A DNA stretch of 64,000 nucleotides from Xylanimonas ulmi (GCF_004216535.1 NZ_SGWX01000001.1:2604001-2668000); one strand, 5' to 3'. Positions 1-8,917 are shown, counted from the first letter of the stretch. Program-made: numbers and translations. The notes: a model not told the origin generated them from the sequence alone.

Positions 1-45
1 CGTCGCGCGTGTCAGGCGCTGTGCCAGGTCACCGGGCGTCTCCAT
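1..45 (-). CDS. Partial gene, 5' end only, unidentified
   Basis: Fifteen open codons (METPGDLAQRLTRAT) run leftwards off the window from an ATG at 45. A TAGCCT box at 52-57 (minus strand) ends 6 nt before the ATG, the arrangement of a leaderless actinobacterial promoter, and this is the main support for a real start. The product cannot be identified from 15 residues. It would be divergent from the FAD-linked oxidase gene that follows. Confidence 0.35.
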   Translation of the reverse strand, partial: METPGDLAQRLTRAT

Positions 46-87
46 GCGCGGAGGCTACACCGCCGTGACCCACGTCACAGAAGGGCT

Positions 88-1536
88 GTGATCGCCGGGG
101 CCAGGTGGCAGACTTCACCCGTGCCTGACAACGACGCCGCCCCCACATGGGAGAACTGGGCGCGCACGGCACGGGCGACGCCCGCCCGGCTGGCACACCC
201 GCGCGACGAGGCCGGGGTCGCCGAAGTGGTGGCGCGGGCCGCCGCCGCGGGCCTGCGCGTGCGCGCTCGCGGCGCGGGCCACTCCTTCACCCCCGCCGCC
301 ATGACCGACGGCGTCCTGCTCGACCTGGAGCGGCTGGCGGGCCTGGAGGCCGTCGAGCGGCGCCACGACGGCGCCGCGCGCGTCACAGTCCGCGCCGGCA
401 CCCGACTGTTCCACCTGCACCACCTGCTCGCCTCGCACGGCTTGGCGATGACCAACCTCGGCGACATCGACCGCCAGAGCATCGCCGGAGCGATCTCGAC
501 CGGCACGCACGGCACGGGACTCGCCTTCGGCGGCCTCGCGACCCAGGTCAGCGGCGTGCGTGTGGTCACCGCGGACGGCGCGGTGCGCGGCGGCGGGATC
601 GACGACGCCGTCGGCTCACCCGAACGCGACCTGTTCGAGCTCGCGCGCCTGGGCCTGGGCACAGCCGGCGTGCTGACGGCGGTCACGCTGGAGGTCGTGC
701 CCGCGTTCTGGCTGCGCGCCCGCGAGGAGCCCGCGCCGCTGGGTCCGTTGCTCGCCGACCTCGACACGTTCGCGCGCTCGGCCGACCACGCCGAGCTCTA
801 CTGGTTCCCCGGCACGCGCCGAGCCCTGACCATCCGCAACCAGCGCCTGGCGCCCGACGACGCGGCGGCCTGGGCCACCGACCAGTCGGGGCTCAAAGGG
901 CGGCTGCGTCTGCTGCGCCAGGAGGCCCGCGGCCTGGTCGACGAGGAGTTGCTGAGCAACGGCGCGTTCGAGGTCGTCAACCGCCTCGCGACCGCGGCGC
1001 CCGGCCTCACCGCAGGCCTCAACCGCATCTCGGCGCGCACGCTCGCCCCGCGCGAGCACGTGGCGCCCTCCTACCAGGTCTTCTGCCACAAGCGGCGGGT
1101 GCGGTTCCGCGAGATGGAGTACGCCCTGCCGCGCGCCGTGGTGGGCGAGGCGCTGACCGAGCTGGACCGGTGGCTGCGCCGCACGGGCGAGGCCGTGCCG
1201 TTCCCGGTCGAGGTGCGCTTCGCCGCGCCCGACGACGTGTGGCTGTCGACCGCGCGCGGGCGCGAGACCGCGTACGTCGCGGCGCACCAGTACGCGCGCA
1301 TGCCGCACCGGCGCTGGTTCGACGCCGCCGAGCGCATCCTCGTCGAGGCGGGCGGGCGGCCCCACTGGGGCAAACTGCACACGCGCACGGCCGAGGACCT
1401 CGCCGCGCACTACCCGCTCGACGACGTCGCCCGCGTGCGCCGCGCGCTCGACCCCGCCGGCGTGTTCGCGAACCCCTACGTCGACGCGGTGCTGGGCGCG
1501 CTCGCGCCGCCCGCCTCCGGGTCGGCCACGACGTAG
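88..1536 (+). CDS. FAD-linked oxidoreductase, D-arabinono-1,4-lactone oxidase / gulonolactone oxidase type
   Basis: The 482-residue product has the two-domain layout of the vanillyl-alcohol-oxidase superfamily. An N-terminal FAD-binding PCMH domain carries RGAGHSFTPAAMTDG near residues 61-75 and GAISTGTHGTG near 134-144. A C-terminal ALO-type domain carries the HWGK motif near residue 426, which the family uses at the flavin/substrate site. Members oxidise sugar-1,4-lactones or related polyols with oxygen or another acceptor; the substrate here cannot be told. No signal peptide is visible. The GTG at 88 is poorly placed relative to AAGGG, and a second in-frame GTG at 121 is equally possible. 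The last 61 bp overlap the convergent TetR gene. Confidence 0.82.
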   Translation: MIAGARWQTSPVPDNDAAPTWENWARTARATPARLAHPRDEAGVAEVVARAAAAGLRVRARGAGHSFTPAAMTDGVLLDLERLAGLEAVERRHDGAARVTVRAGTRLFHLHHLLASHGLAMTNLGDIDRQSIAGAISTGTHGTGLAFGGLATQVSGVRVVTADGAVRGGGIDDAVGSPERDLFELARLGLGTAGVLTAVTLEVVPAFWLRAREEPAPLGPLLADLDTFARSADHAELYWFPGTRRALTIRNQRLAPDDAAAWATDQSGLKGRLRLLRQEARGLVDEELLSNGAFEVVNRLATAAPGLTAGLNRISARTLAPREHVAPSYQVFCHKRRVRFREMEYALPRAVVGEALTELDRWLRRTGEAVPFPVEVRFAAPDDVWLSTARGRETAYVAAHQYARMPHRRWFDAAERILVEAGGRPHWGKLHTRTAEDLAAHYPLDDVARVRRALDPAGVFANPYVDAVLGALAPPASGSATT

Positions 1537-2126
1537 GTGGTCATGAGCTCGGCCAGCGCGTGGAAGCCCTCCAGCGCGCGCTCGTCGTCCTGATCGACCA
1601 ACCACGCCAGCTCGATGCCGTCGATGAGCGCCGTGATGGTGCGCGCGAGGCGCCTCACGTCGACCCGGTAGGTGACGCCCGTCGCCGCGGCGCAGGCCGT
1701 CGCAAGCGCGAGGGCCATCTGCGTGGACTGCTCCAGGTGCGTGCGCGCCGTCCCCAGCAACGCCGGGTTGCGGGCGCCGGTCGTGGCGATCTCCAGCAGC
1801 AGCAGCCGCACCTGCCGGAAGCGCTTGAGGCCCTGGAGCAGCGCGTCGGCGCACTGGTGCACCAGCGTCGGGAAGTCCAGACCCACCCCGGCGCCCGCCG
1901 TGATGGTGGCCTTGATCTGGTCGGTCGCCTCGACGCGGATGGACTGCCCCATCGCCTCGAGCAGCTCGTCCTTGTCGTGGAAGCAGTAGTGCACCGTGCC
2001 CAGCGAGACGTCGGCCTCGCGCGCGACGGCGCGGACCGTGACGGCCTCCACGCCCGAGCGGGCCGCCACGCGCAGCGCGGCGTCGACCAGTTGCGCCCGG
2101 CGCCGAGCCAGGGGCATGCGGTTCAC
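1476..2126 (-). CDS. TetR/AcrR family transcriptional regulator
   Basis: A 216-residue repressor-type protein. The N-terminal helix-turn-helix (about residues 8-54) contains [20 protein letters not shown] and [21 protein letters not shown], which follow the TetR consensus through the YxxFxxKxxL segment. The rest is a helical ligand and dimerisation domain of unknown ligand. Its GTG overlaps the ispF stop codon (GTGA at 2123-2126), so it looks translationally coupled to ispD-ispF. A second possible start is the ATG at 2117. Its 3' end overlaps the convergent oxidase gene by 61 bp. That oxidase and the isoprenoid genes are candidate targets by position only. Confidence 0.85.
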   Translation of the reverse strand: MNRMPLARRRAQLVDAALRVAARSGVEAVTVRAVAREADVSLGTVHYCFHDKDELLEAMGQSIRVEATDQIKATITAGAGVGLDFPTLVHQCADALLQGLKRFRQVRLLLLEIATTGARNPALLGTARTHLEQSTQMALALATACAAATGVTYRVDVRRLARTITALIDGIELAWLVDQDDERALEGFHALAELMTTYVVADPEAGGASAPSTAST

Positions 2127-2647
2127 CGCACCGGCCCCCTGTCCGCGGGCGGGGCCGCGGGATCGACGCGAGCCACCAGGGCTGTCGCGATCGCCGCGAC
2201 ACCCTCACCCCGGCCGGTGAGCCCCAGTCCGTCGGTCGTGGTCGCACTGAGGGACACCGGCGCACCCGCGGCGGCGCTGAGCGCGGCCACGGCCTCGTCG
2301 CGGCGCGGCCCGAGACGAGGCCGGTTGCCGATCACCTGGACCGCGATGTTGCCGATCTCGAACCCGGCGGCCCGCACGCGGCGTGCGGCCTCGGCCAGCA
2401 GGCTGGCCCCCGAGGCGCCGGCCCACTCGGGCGCGCTCGTGCCGAAGTGCTGGCCCAGGTCACCGATGCCCGCAGCCGAGAACAGCGCGTCGGCGGCGGC
2501 GTGCGCGGCGACGTCGGCGTCGGAGTGCCCGTCGAGCGCCCGCTCCCCCGGCCAGCGCAGGCCCGCCAGCCACAGCTCGCGCGGCGAGTCCTCGGGGGCA
2601 TAGGCGTGCGCGTCGACCCCGATCCCGGTGCGCGGCAGCGCGGTCAC
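2123..2647 (-). CDS. ispF: 2-C-methyl-D-erythritol 2,4-cyclodiphosphate synthase
   Basis: Cyclises CDP-ME 2-phosphate to MEcPP with release of CMP in the non-mevalonate isoprenoid pathway. The 174-residue protein carries the metal-binding GIGVDAHAY (Asp12, His14), HSDADV, GDLGQHF and the C-terminal [15 protein letters not shown] signature (family: TTTE-LGFTGRGEG). Length is normal for the family apart from a short extra C-terminal tail. The ATG overlaps the ispD stop (ATGA, 2644-2647), so it is coupled to ispD, and it is followed by a GTGA-coupled TetR gene. The carD-ispD-ispF order is a common actinobacterial arrangement. Confidence 0.95.
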   Translation of the reverse strand: MTALPRTGIGVDAHAYAPEDSPRELWLAGLRWPGERALDGHSDADVAAHAAADALFSAAGIGDLGQHFGTSAPEWAGASGASLLAEAARRVRAAGFEIGNIAVQVIGNRPRLGPRRDEAVAALSAAAGAPVSLSATTTDGLGLTGRGEGVAAIATALVARVDPAAPPADRGPVR

Positions 2648-3462
2648 CGGTCGGCCCCCGAACGGGCGTGTGCGCCCCCGACGGGGCGGGCGCCGTCGCC
2701 CGGGTCCTTCTCCGCCTGCCGGGCGTACAGCGTCGCAAGCACCAGATCACGCTCGGTGGTGACCTTGAGGGCGGCGTCCTCCCCCGCCACGACGACGACA
2801 CGCTCGCCCAGGGCCTCGACCAACCCGGCGTCGTCGGTCGCGGGGGCGTCGACGGCGCGGTGGGCGGCGGCGTCATGCGCGCGCTCCAGCAGGGCGCGGT
2901 CGAACCCCTGCGGCGTCTGGACGGCGCGCAACTGGGCGCGCTGCGGGGTGGAGATGACCGGCTCGGCGACGACTGCGCCCATGGCCCCCGTGCCACTGGG
3001 CGCCGGGGCCGGCGGCAGATCGGCGTCGGTCACGGTTTTGATCGTATCGACCACCGGAACACCGGGCACCACCGCGCGGTGCCCGTCTCGCACGGCGGAC
3101 ACCACGCGGCGCACCAGCGCCGCGGACGCGAAGGGGCGCGCGGCGTCATGCACCAGCACGACGTCGTCGTCGGGCCCGGCGAGCGCGAGCCCTGCCGCGA
3201 CCGACGCCTGGCGGGTCGCACCGCCGTCGACCACCCGCACCGGGACGCCCACGAGCGCGTCGCGCGCGACGACGTCGGCCACCACGCTCGCCAGACCCGG
3301 CGGACAGGTGACCACGATCGAGTCGACGACGCCCGACGCGGCGAGTCGGCGCGCGGCGTGCGTCACCAGCGGCACACCGTCGATCTCGACGAGCGCCTTG
3401 GGGATGTCGCGGCCCAGCCGGGTTCCCGATCCGGCGGCGGTGAGGATGGCGATGGTCGTCAC
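2644..3462 (-). CDS. ispD: 2-C-methyl-D-erythritol 4-phosphate cytidylyltransferase
   Basis: Couples MEP to CTP to give CDP-ME, the step two before IspF. The family signature [12 protein letters not shown] lies directly after the start, followed by PKAL, the central [10 protein letters not shown] and QTPQGF. I chose the GTG at 3462 because the nucleotide-binding strand begins five residues later, as in other IspD proteins, and GAGTGGA lies just upstream. An ATG at 3477 is an alternative. A longer frame starting at 3522 would run through a perfect 15-bp hairpin (3482-3516) and is unlikely. About 272 residues, with a slightly extended C-terminus. Confidence 0.93.
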   Translation of the reverse strand: MTTIAILTAAGSGTRLGRDIPKALVEIDGVPLVTHAARRLAASGVVDSIVVTCPPGLASVVADVVARDALVGVPVRVVDGGATRQASVAAGLALAGPDDDVVLVHDAARPFASAALVRRVVSAVRDGHRAVVPGVPVVDTIKTVTDADLPPAPAPSGTGAMGAVVAEPVISTPQRAQLRAVQTPQGFDRALLERAHDAAAHRAVDAPATDDAGLVEALGERVVVVAGEDAALKVTTERDLVLATLYARQAEKDPGDGARPVGGAHARSGADR

Positions 3463-3481
3463 GAGTCCACTCTGCATGAAC

Positions 3482-3516
3482 GACGACGCCCCCGCGGTCC
3501 ACGCGGGGGCGTCGTC
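3482..3516 (-). terminator. Perfect 15-bp hairpin between carD and ispD
   Basis: GACGACGCCCCCGCG and CGCGGGGGCGTCGTC flank a 5-nt loop. It lies 48 nt after the carD stop and 20 nt before the ispD start. It lacks a T-run on the minus-strand exit side, so it may be a partial terminator or an RNA-processing or stability element between carD and ispDF rather than a complete stop. Confidence 0.7.
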
Positions 3517-3564
3517 ACGCACTGACGGTCGCCGGGATTCGCCCCGGCGTCCTTGAGTCGTCGC

Positions 3565-4047
3565 TCAGGAGGCGAGCACCTCGTCGAGGATCGCCTCGGC
3601 CTTGTCCTCCTCGGTGTGCTCGGCGAGCGCGAGCTCCGAGACGAGGATCTGACGGGCCTTGGCCAGCATGCGCTTCTCGCCGGCGGACAGGCCACGGTCG
3701 GCGTCGCGGCGGGAGAGGTCGCGCACGACCTCGGCCACCTTGATCACGTCACCCGAGGCCAGCTTCTCCAGGTTCGCCTTGTACCGGCGCGACCAGTTGG
3801 TCGGCTCCTCGGTGTACGGCGCGCGCAGCACCTCGAACACGCGGTCCAGACCCTGCTGGTCCACCACGTCACGCACGCCCACGAGGTCGACGTTCTCCGC
3901 CGGGACCTCGATGGTCAGGTCGCCCTGAGCGACCTTGAGCTTGAGGTACATCTTCTCTTCGCCACGGATCTTGCGGGTCTTGATCTCCTCGATCAGCGCC
4001 GCTCCATGGTGCGGGTAGACAACCGTTTCGCCTACTTCGAAAGTCAT
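3565..4047 (-). CDS. carD: CarD family RNA polymerase-binding transcription regulator
   Basis: CarD binds the RNA polymerase beta subunit and stabilises open complexes at rRNA and other promoters. The 160-residue protein begins [20 protein letters not shown], the RID/Tudor-like domain (about 1-60), and continues into the helical DNA-binding domain. That domain contains [13 protein letters not shown], with the conserved Trp that wedges at the upstream edge of the bubble, and [22 protein letters not shown]. Length and sequence are typical of actinobacterial CarD. It stands alone as the first gene before ispDF, separated from them by a strong hairpin. Confidence 0.96.
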   Translation of the reverse strand: MTFEVGETVVYPHHGAALIEEIKTRKIRGEEKMYLKLKVAQGDLTIEVPAENVDLVGVRDVVDQQGLDRVFEVLRAPYTEEPTNWSRRYKANLEKLASGDVIKVAEVVRDLSRRDADRGLSAGEKRMLAKARQILVSELALAEHTEEDKAEAILDEVLAS

Positions 4048-4246
4048 CTGCAGATGTCCCCTTTCCCAGCGGCCAAGCCTACCATGCGAGGTCCTACCAC
4101 TCCAGAGCCCTGCGCAGACCCGCGTCGTTCACCGCTCGCGTCCGCGCAGGTCAGCACCGCTACCACCGCACTATCTCGACGTCAAGATTCCCTCGCTAAG
4201 ATGCGGGCCGGGGCTCTCGCCCCGCCGCCTGACCGAGGAGAGCACG

Positions 4247-4708
4247 TTGTTCCGCACCCGCATCACCCGCCTGTCCGTCCTCGCCGCCGCCGGCGCCCTC
4301 ACGCTCGGCGCCTGCGCGCCCGCGATGACCGCGCACGAGTACGCGCCGTCGGACGGCTCGCGCGTCACGGTCACCAGCGAGCTGCGCGGGGTGAACCTCC
4401 TGGTCGTGGCCGCGCAGGAGGGTGGTGAGGGCGCCGTGCAGGGCGCGCTGGTCAACCACACCGACCAGGCCGAGACGTTCACGCTGGCCGTCGACGGCGC
4501 AGCGCCCGTGCGCGTCACGGTCGAGGCCGCGCAGACGGTCTACCTGGGCACGGCGGACGGCGAGCAGGTCACGCTCGACGCCGTCGCGAAGGCCCCCGGC
4601 TCGTTCCTGCCCGCGACACTCGAGGTGGGGGGCCAGTCGCAGGAGTTCCAGCTGCCCGTGATGGACGCGGCCGCGCCCGAGTACGCGGACGTGGCCCCCG
4701 AGAGCTGA
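4247..4708 (+). CDS. Small putative lipoprotein of unknown function
   Basis: A 153-residue product from a TTG start supported by a well-placed GAGGAG Shine-Dalgarno about 7 nt upstream. A TAAGAT box at 4197-4202 could be the -10 element. The N-terminus (FRTRITRLSVLAAAGALTLGAC) is a signal peptide with lipobox LGAC, so Cys23 would be lipidated and the protein anchored outside the membrane. The remainder is a beta-rich, Ala/Val/Thr-rich domain that I do not recognise. It is divergent from carD and precedes the repeat array downstream of pstB. Confidence 0.75.
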   Translation: MFRTRITRLSVLAAAGALTLGACAPAMTAHEYAPSDGSRVTVTSELRGVNLLVVAAQEGGEGAVQGALVNHTDQAETFTLAVDGAAPVRVTVEAAQTVYLGTADGEQVTLDAVAKAPGSFLPATLEVGGQSQEFQLPVMDAAAPEYADVAPES

Positions 4709-4714
4709 CCGGCC

Positions 4715-4741
4715 GCGGGGGTCTCGACAGGCTCGACCGCC
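4715..4741 (+). repeat. 27-bp dispersed element, copy 1 (inverted relative to copy at 8973)
   Basis: The 27 bp from 4715 to 4741, with core GTCTCGACAGGCTCGACC, recur exactly in reverse complement at 8973-8999. The core can fold as GGTC-TCGA...TCGA-CC with a small bulge, like REP or terminator-type intergenic elements. It lies between the lipoprotein and pstB1 stop codons. Confidence 0.8.
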
Positions 4742-4813
4742 GGGGTGGGCTCGACCGCCGGGGTGGGCTCGACCGCCGGGGTGGGCTCGACCGCCGGGGT
4801 GGGCTCGACCGCC
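4731..4813 (+). repeat. 18-bp tandem repeat array
   Basis: Four perfect copies of GCTCGACCGCCGGGGTGG begin at 4731, 4749, 4767 and 4785, with a fifth partial copy from 4803. The unit starts with the last bases of the dispersed 27-bp element, so the array looks like a tandem expansion of that element's 3' arm. It lies in the convergent intergenic space between the lipoprotein gene and pstB1. There are no unique spacers, so it is not a CRISPR. Confidence 0.85.
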
Positions 4814-5726
4814 CGGCCCGGTCAGCCGAAGCGGCCCGAGACGTAGTCCTCGGTCGCCTTCTCCTTCGGAGCCGAGAAGATCGCCGCGGTCTCATCCATC
4901 TCGATCAACCGACCCGGCTTGCCCGTCCCCGCGATATTGAAGAACGCCGTCTTGTCACTCACCCGCGCCGCCTGCTGCATGTTGTGCGTCACGATCACGA
5001 TCGTGTAGTCCGACTTCAACTCCTGGATCAGATCCTCGATCGCCAACGTCGAGATCGGATCCAACGCCGAACACGGCTCATCCATCAACAACACCTGCGG
5101 CTTGACCGCGATCGCCCGCGCGATGCACAACCGCTGCTGCTGACCACCCGACAGCCCCGAACCCGGCTTCTCCAACCGGTCCTTGACCTCGTTCCACAGA
5201 TTCGCGCCCCGCAACGACCGCTCCACCAGCTCATCCGCGTCCGACCGCGCGATCCGCTTGTTGTTCAGCTTCACCCCCGCCAACACGTTGTCCCGGATCG
5301 ACATCGTCGGGAACGGGTTCGGACGCTGGAACACCATCCCCACATTCCGCCGCACCGCCACCGGGTCCACCGCCGGCCCATACAGGTCGACACCCTCCAA
5401 CTCGACCTTCCCCTCCACACGCGCCCCCGGAATCACCTCATGCATCCGGTTCAACGTCCGCAGGAACGTCGACTTCCCACACCCCGACGGACCGATGAAC
5501 GCCGTCACCGACCTCGGCTCGATCCCCATCGACACCCCCGCCACCGCGAGAAAGTCACCGTAGAAGATGTTCAAGTCCTTCACATCAATGCGCTGGGACA
5601 TCACAACCACACTCTCTCTCAGCCCGCTCAGCGCAACTTCGGCGCGAACACACGGGTCACCAAACGACCCACCAGATTCAAAATCACCACAATGACAATC
5701 AACACCAACGCAGCCGCCCAAGCGCG
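4810..5726. repeat. 917-bp near-identical block, copy 1 (pstA 3' end plus pstB)
   Basis: This segment matches 9002-9918 over its whole length. By eye I find only two differences: A/C near 5161 and A/G near 5551 (9353 and 9743 in copy 2). It spans about 12 bp beyond the pstB stop, all of pstB, the pstA-pstB gap and about the last 33 codons of pstA. The pst sequence on either side is clearly diverged between the operons. Coding-strand codons here include ATT, AAT, TTG, GGT and CGT, which are rare in the adjacent pst genes. Confidence 0.92.
4822..5601 (-). CDS. pstB: Phosphate ABC transporter ATP-binding protein (operon 1)
   Basis: The 259-residue ATPase of the high-affinity phosphate importer works as a dimer below PstC/PstA. 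Visible motifs are Walker [10 protein letters not shown], the PstB-typical [11 protein letters not shown] (Q-loop region), signature LSGGQQQRL, Walker [14 protein letters not shown] and the switch His in THNMQQA. The ATG at 5601 follows the pstA stop by 26 nt. The protein is identical to the second copy (9014-9793) because both lie in a 917-bp duplicated block with atypical codon usage. It is the last gene of pst operon 1. Confidence 0.97.
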   Translation of the reverse strand: MSQRIDVKDLNIFYGDFLAVAGVSMGIEPRSVTAFIGPSGCGKSTFLRTLNRMHEVIPGARVEGKVELEGVDLYGPAVDPVAVRRNVGMVFQRPNPFPTMSIRDNVLAGVKLNNKRIARSDADELVERSLRGANLWNEVKDRLEKPGSGLSGGQQQRLCIARAIAVKPQVLLMDEPCSALDPISTLAIEDLIQELKSDYTIVIVTHNMQQAARVSDKTAFFNIAGTGKPGRLIEMDETAAIFSAPKEKATEDYVSGRFG

Positions 5727-6569
5727 GTCGAAGTTGATGTTCGTCAGGCAGTCGGCGACGCCTGCTCGGCACGGCACGGGGCCGGCCTTGTACTGGTCGA
5801 AGATGAACACCGGCAGCGTCATCATGCGCCCGGAGAACATGTCGAAGTTGATCGACGAGGTGGAGCCCGCCACGATCAGCAGCGGCGCCGTCTCGCCGAT
5901 GACGCGCGCGACCGCCAGCAGGATGCCCGTGGTCAGGCCCGCCACCGAGGTGCGCAGCACCACCTTGACGATGGTCAGCCACTTCGGCACGCCGAGCGCG
6001 TAGGACGCCTCGCGCAGCTCGTTGGGCACCAGCCGCAGCATCTCCTCGCACGAGCGCACCACCACGGGTGTCATGAGCACCGACAGGGCCACCGACCCCA
6101 TGACGCCCAGGCGGATTCCGGGCCCGAAGAAGATCGCGAACAGCGCGAAGGCGAACAGGCCCGCGACGATCGAGGGGATGCCCGTCATGACGTCGACGAA
6201 GAACGTGACCGATCGGGCCAGCACGCCGCGGCCGTACTCGACCAGGTAGACGGCCACGAGCAGGCCGATGGGCACCGAGATGATCGCGGCGCCGAGCGTG
6301 ATCAGCAGCGTGCCGATGATGGCGTGGTAGGCGCCGCCCGCGTCCATGCCGCCGTAGACGTTGCGCATCGAGAACAGCAGGAAGTCGGCGTTGAGCCGGC
6401 TCAGGCCCTTGACGATGACGGTGTACAGCAGCGACACCAGGGGCGCCGCCGCCAGCACGAACGCGGCCCAGACCAGCGCGGTCATGGTGCGGTCGGTGCG
6501 CTTGCGGCGCTTGTCGCCCCCCGCCAGGAGGGCTTGCGTGGCGAGGCTCGACTCGGTGACGGCGCTCAT
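5628..6569 (-). CDS. pstA: Phosphate ABC transporter permease PstA (operon 1)
   Basis: A 313-residue integral membrane permease with about six hydrophobic segments and the inner-membrane coupling region EELRLVP-like ([22 protein letters not shown]) that contacts PstB. The ATG at 6569 overlaps the pstC stop (TGATG), so translation is coupled. About the last 33 codons, from [14 protein letters not shown] to APKLR, lie in the duplicated block. They use ATT, TTG, AAT and GGT codons absent from the earlier part, so the gene is a mosaic. The rest of the protein is related to PstA2 but clearly diverged from it. Confidence 0.95.
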   Translation of the reverse strand: MSAVTESSLATQALLAGGDKRRKRTDRTMTALVWAAFVLAAAPLVSLLYTVIVKGLSRLNADFLLFSMRNVYGGMDAGGAYHAIIGTLLITLGAAIISVPIGLLVAVYLVEYGRGVLARSVTFFVDVMTGIPSIVAGLFAFALFAIFFGPGIRLGVMGSVALSVLMTPVVVRSCEEMLRLVPNELREASYALGVPKWLTIVKVVLRTSVAGLTTGILLAVARVIGETAPLLIVAGSTSSINFDMFSGRMMTLPVFIFDQYKAGPVPCRAGVADCLTNINFDRAWAAALVLIVIVVILNLVGRLVTRVFAPKLR

Positions 6570-7573
6570 CAGTTGGCTCCCGAGAAGTCCTTGCGGCGCG
6601 CGACGATCGCGCGCGCGGCCATGTTGACGGCCAGCGTGATGACGAACAGCGCCAGGCCGGTGGCGATGAGGGTGTTGACCGCCAGACCGCTCGCCTCCGG
6701 GAAGTTGGCGGCGATGTTGGCGGCGATGGTCGTGTGCTTGCCCGCGGCGAAGATCTGCAGCGAGTAGCCCAGGCCGGGCGACAGGATCATGAGCACGGCC
6801 ATGGTCTCGCCCAGCGCACGCCCCAGGCCCAGCATCGCGGCCGAGATGACGCCCGAGCGCCCGAACGGCAGCACGGCGGTGCGCACCACCTCCCACCGCG
6901 TGGCGCCGAGCGCGAGCGCGGCCTCCTCGTGCAGGCGGGGGGTCTGCTTGAACACCTCGCGCGACACGGCCGTGATGATCGGCAGGATCATGATCGCGAG
7001 CACCACCGACGTCGTCGCCAGGGCGCGGCCTGTGGGCGTGTACTCGACGCTCACGCCCGGCAGCAGGCTGAGCGCGTTGGCGATCCACCTCCACACCGGC
7101 GCGATCACCGGCGCGAGGGTCTGCACACCCCACAGTCCGAAGACGACCGACGGGATCGCGGCGAGCAGGTCGATGACGAAGCCGACGGCGCCGCCCAGGC
7201 GCCGCGGCGCGTAGTGCGAGACGAACAGCGCGATGCCGACGGCGACCGGCGTCGCGAGCGCGAGGGCCAGGATCGCCGCGAGCAGCGTGCCGAAGATCAG
7301 CGGCCCGATGTACTCGGCGAGGTTGGTGAACCCCGCCGGCAACCCGCCGGTCGCCTGCAGCTGCTCGTCGCTCGCCGTGAGCGCGGCCCAGCCGCGGACC
7401 ACGAGGAAGAGCGCGACCGCCGCCAGGACGAGCAGCAGCAGCACACCCGCCCCGGTGGCGATCGCGCGGAAGACCCGCGAGAAGCCGCGCTCGGTGTCCC
7501 GGTGGCGCATGCGGCGCCGTGACCGCTTCGCGGCGACGGAGCCCGGCTGCGGCGGGCTGTCGATGGTGGTCAC
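6569..7573 (-). CDS. pstC: Phosphate ABC transporter permease PstC (operon 1)
   Basis: A 334-residue membrane permease paired with PstA. A charged cytoplasmic N-terminus leads into [19 protein letters not shown] (first membrane segment). The permease domain carries the coupling motif [25 protein letters not shown] and [13 protein letters not shown] chose the GTG at 7573 (VTTIDSPP) because the paralogue starts with the matching MTTTASPP; an upstream in-frame start at 7627 would run into the hairpin region. It is separated from pstS1 by 102 nt containing a stem-loop, unlike operon 2. Confidence 0.94.
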   Translation of the reverse strand: MTTIDSPPQPGSVAAKRSRRRMRHRDTERGFSRVFRAIATGAGVLLLLVLAAVALFLVVRGWAALTASDEQLQATGGLPAGFTNLAEYIGPLIFGTLLAAILALALATPVAVGIALFVSHYAPRRLGGAVGFVIDLLAAIPSVVFGLWGVQTLAPVIAPVWRWIANALSLLPGVSVEYTPTGRALATTSVVLAIMILPIITAVSREVFKQTPRLHEEAALALGATRWEVVRTAVLPFGRSGVISAAMLGLGRALGETMAVLMILSPGLGYSLQIFAAGKHTTIAANIAANFPEASGLAVNTLIATGLALFVITLAVNMAARAIVARRKDFSGAN

Positions 7574-7605
7574 GTGACTGACTCCCGTTCGGCCGACACG
7601 GCGGT

Positions 7606-7650
7606 GCCGGTGGTCGGCAGGCGCCACGGGGACACCTGCCGGCCACCGGC
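7606..7650 (-). promoter_or_regulatory. Stem-loop between pstS1 and pstC1
   Basis: GCCGGTGGTCGGCAGG (7606-7621) and CCTGCCGGCCACCGGC (7635-7650) pair over 16 positions with one mismatch around a 13-nt loop. Hairpins after the binding-protein gene commonly lower expression of the downstream permease genes relative to the binding protein. No T-run follows. Operon 2 has only 30 nt at this point and no equivalent. Confidence 0.65.
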
Positions 7651-7675
7651 GGCCGCGGTTGAGGTGAGGACGGCG

Positions 7676-8803
7676 TCAGCCGACCGTGATGGACGCGGCG
7701 GCGGCAGCGGCCTTGTCGGCGATCTCGCCGGCGAGCGGGGCCGACCCGGCGGCCTGCGCGGCGATGTCCTGCGCCTCGGGCGAGACGATGAAGCTCAGCC
7801 ACGCCTGGGCGAACTCACCCGTCGCGGCGTCCGAGTAGTTCTGGCAGGCGATCGCGTACGAGACGAGCAGCAGCGGGTAGTCGCCCTCGGCCGTGGCGGT
7901 GCGGTCGATCTGGACCGAGACGTCGTTGGCGCTGCGGCCCTCGACCAGCGGCGAGGCGGACACGACGGCCGCGGCGCCCTCGGGGGTCAGGGCGGTGAAC
8001 GTGTCGCCGACCTTGATCTTCGCGATGTTGAGGTCCGGCGTCACGCCCGACTCGTCGATGTAGCCGACCGAGCCCTCGGTCTGCGACAGGACGCCCGCGA
8101 CACCCGAGGTGCCCTGCGCCGAGTCGCCACCCTGCAGCGGCCAGGCGTCGTTCTTCTCGTCGGTCCAGATGTCACCGGCGTTGGCGTGCAGCCAGTCGGT
8201 GAAGTTGTTGGTCGTGCCCGACTTGTCCGAGCGGTGCACGGGCGTGATGGCGGTGGCCGGCAGGCTCGCGTCGGGGTTGTCGGCGACGATGGCCGGGTCG
8301 TCCCACGTGGTGATGGCGCCGGTGAAGATCTTGGCGATGTTCTCGGCCGAGAGGTTGAGGTCCGCGACGCCCGGCAGGTTGTAGGCGATCGCGATCGGGG
8401 AGATGTAGACCGGGATGTTGATCGCGCCGTCGGCGCCGCAGAAGGTCTGCGAGGCCTCGATCTCCTCGTCCTTCAGGGCCGAGTCCGAGCCCGCCCAGGC
8501 GAGGCCGCCGGCGATGAACTGCTCGCGACCGGCGCCCGAGCCCGAGTCGTCGTAGTTGATGGTGACGTCGGGGTTGTCGCTCTGGAACGCGGCGGTCCAC
8601 GCCTTGATGGCGTTGGCCTGGGCCGACGAGCCGGCGCCGGCGAACGTGCCGGAGATCGCGGCCGCAGGCGACGCGGCCGCGTCGTTCGTGGCGTCGCCGG
8701 TGGCGTCGCCCGTCGGGTTGTCCGAGCCACAAGCAGCGAGGGTCAGCGCGAGCGCGCCGACGATGACGGCCGTACCAGCGCGGGAGATGCGGCTGAGCTT
8801 CAC
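7676..8803 (-). CDS. pstS: Phosphate ABC transporter substrate-binding lipoprotein PstS (operon 1)
   Basis: A phosphate-binding protein anchored outside the membrane. From the GTG at 8803 it begins VKLSRISRAGTAVIVGALAL, a signal peptide ending in lipobox LAAC. The mature protein has a low-complexity Asp/Ala/Thr linker, then PstS motifs FAGAGSSAQ (phosphate loop), DSGSGAGREQF, HRSDKSGTTNNF and GDSAQGTSGVAG. I preferred 8803 because GGATGGAT sits about 6 nt upstream and the signal peptide then starts normally; GTG 8824 and ATG 8815 are in-frame alternatives. It is the first gene of operon 1, behind a PHO-box promoter. Confidence 0.95.
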   Translation of the reverse strand: MKLSRISRAGTAVIVGALALTLAACGSDNPTGDATGDATNDAAASPAAAISGTFAGAGSSAQANAIKAWTAAFQSDNPDVTINYDDSGSGAGREQFIAGGLAWAGSDSALKDEEIEASQTFCGADGAINIPVYISPIAIAYNLPGVADLNLSAENIAKIFTGAITTWDDPAIVADNPDASLPATAITPVHRSDKSGTTNNFTDWLHANAGDIWTDEKNDAWPLQGGDSAQGTSGVAGVLSQTEGSVGYIDESGVTPDLNIAKIKVGDTFTALTPEGAAAVVSASPLVEGRSANDVSVQIDRTATAEGDYPLLLVSYAIACQNYSDAATGEFAQAWLSFIVSPEAQDIAAQAAGSAPLAGEIADKAAAAAASITVG

Positions 8804-8862
8804 GTGTCTATCCATCCTGTTCACACGTCTGTCGCGCCGACTGCGTGCCGACGTCGTCTGGG

Positions 8863-8917
8863 ACGTTAGGCACGCAAAGTGGCCCCGTCCCCGACAACGG
8901 GTAAACAGGGGATGAAC
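8863..8917 (-). promoter_or_regulatory. PHO-box promoter of pst operon 1
   Basis: Reading the minus strand from 8917, GTTCATCCCCT and GTTTACCCGTT are adjacent 11-nt direct repeats matching the actinobacterial PhoP PHO box (G-TTCA-CC type units). A TAACGT hexamer at 8863-8868 lies 27 nt beyond and is a candidate -10. The layout matches the promoter of operon 2 (27 versus 26 nt spacing), so the neighbouring RegX3-type regulator is the likely activator. Confidence 0.8.

Noticed and set aside
147-2603. 818-codon plus-strand frame across the oxidase, TetR and ispF genes
   Set aside because: Arg/Ala/Gly/Pro-rich with no domain, and it crosses three genes with clear family matches on other frames.
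3463-3522. ispD start at 3522
   Set aside because: It would translate through the perfect hairpin and add an N-terminus not seen in IspD proteins; GTG 3462 or ATG 3477 fit better.
4731-4813. Possible CRISPR array
   Set aside because: Units are contiguous 18-bp repeats without spacers and there are no cas genes.
4984-6003. Long plus-strand open frame (339 codons) opposite pstB1 and pstA1, and its twin at 9176-9994
   Set aside because: Composition is Arg/His/Gln-rich and it mirrors the well-supported pstB/pstA coding strand; it is a shadow frame made long by the GC bias, with no recognisable domain.
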